Assembly: GCA_003561595.1 (NCBI GenBank)
Contig: PWWF01000285.1
Span: 1-5,436, forward strand
Direction: 5' to 3'
Length of the DNA: 5,436 bases
Source of the DNA: Paracoccaceae bacterium
GTDB lineage: Bacteria > Pseudomonadota > Alphaproteobacteria > Rhodobacterales > Rhodobacteraceae
Part shown: one piece after another, positions 5,126 to 5,436 of the stretch
Position numbering within the stretch: the first letter of the stretch is position 1
Layout of the letters: every line of letters begins with the position of its first letter
The notes under the pieces: model-generated
What the model was told of the DNA's origin: nothing
The model's database searches: none
The model's input: only the letters and a program-made list of their open reading frames with translations
Position numbers and translations under genes: made by a program

Positions 5126-5436
5126 ATGTCCGACCGTCTGCCGCATGAGAAAGGCTTTCACATCAGCTGGGACCAGATCCACCGCGACAGCCGCGCGCTG
5201 GCCTGGCGGCTGGATGGCCATGGCCCCGAAGATGGCAACTGGCGCGCCGTGGTCGCCATCACACGCGGGGGGCTGGCCCCTGCCATGATCATCTCGCGCG
5301 AGCTGGATATCCGCGTGGTCGACACGATCAGCGTCAAATCCTATGACTGGCAGAAACAGGCGGACGCCGTGGTGCTGAAATCCCCGCAGGCCGATCTGAT
5401 GGGCGATGACGGCGCGGGGGTACTGATCATCGATGA
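5126..5436 (+). CDS. gpt: Xanthine phosphoribosyltransferase, 5' part
   Basis: Purine-salvage enzyme that transfers phosphoribose from PRPP to xanthine or guanine (also hypoxanthine), giving XMP, GMP or IMP. The 103 visible residues match Gpt: [18 protein letters not shown] (12-29), the TRGGLAPA loop (46-53; R47-G48-G49 as in the RGG loop of E. coli Gpt) and [12 protein letters not shown] (63-74). The start of the PRPP-binding motif VLIID (99-103) is reached just before the window ends, so its acidic pair and the following loop lie outside. ATG 5126 is well placed, with AAAGGGA (5114-5120) 5 nt upstream, and lies 11 bp after the second exporter, suggesting co-transcription. Incomplete at the 3' end because of the window edge, not because of damage. 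Confidence 0.93.
   Translation, partial: MSDRLPHEKGFHISWDQIHRDSRALAWRLDGHGPEDGNWRAVVAITRGGLAPAMIISRELDIRVVDTISVKSYDWQKQADAVVLKSPQADLMGDDGAGVLIID

Overview
The window looks like chromosomal DNA of a high-GC alphaproteobacterium, most likely a member of the Rhodobacterales (Roseobacter/Rhodobacter group). This rests on strong G/C third-position bias, on the character of the proteins (Rhodobacter-type FabI, a two-domain cold-shock protein, a secreted DUF192 protein), and on the pdxH/fabI divergent layout. I see no transposase, integrase, phage gene or CRISPR array. The gene content is mostly housekeeping.

Left part (1-911): about 160-340 bp with no convincing gene but with a nested inverted repeat and short direct repeats. 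An outer-membrane beta-barrel protein of the PagL/acyloxyacyl hydrolase type follows, with a clear C-terminal catalytic motif and a poorly defined N-terminus. It runs rightwards and converges on a tRNA-Pro(UGG) gene read from the minus strand (912-988).

Middle part (989-2809, minus strand): reading leftwards, pdxH (pyridoxamine 5'-phosphate oxidase, TTG start), a protein with two cold-shock domains, and a secreted DUF192 protein, then tRNA-Pro 73 bp further on. The three protein genes are separated by 12 bp and then overlap by 4 bp (ATGA), so they probably form one operon.

Divergent control region (2810-3035): 226 bp between pdxH and fabI. It carries a near-perfect 21-bp dyad lying 0-3 bp upstream of the pdxH Shine-Dalgarno sequence.

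Right part (3036-5436, plus strand): fabI (NADH-dependent enoyl-ACP reductase), two LysE/RhtB-type exporter paralogues in tandem, and the 5' part of gpt (xanthine phosphoribosyltransferase), cut by the window end. Gaps are 4 bp, a 4-bp overlap and 11 bp, which suggests co-transcription. Metabolically the region links PLP supply, fatty-acid elongation, amino-acid or metabolite efflux, and purine salvage. No obvious undescribed system is present. The most notable leads are the dyad before pdxH, the Glu-to-Asp change in the PagL-like active site, the structured left edge, and the exporter pair inserted between fabI and gpt.
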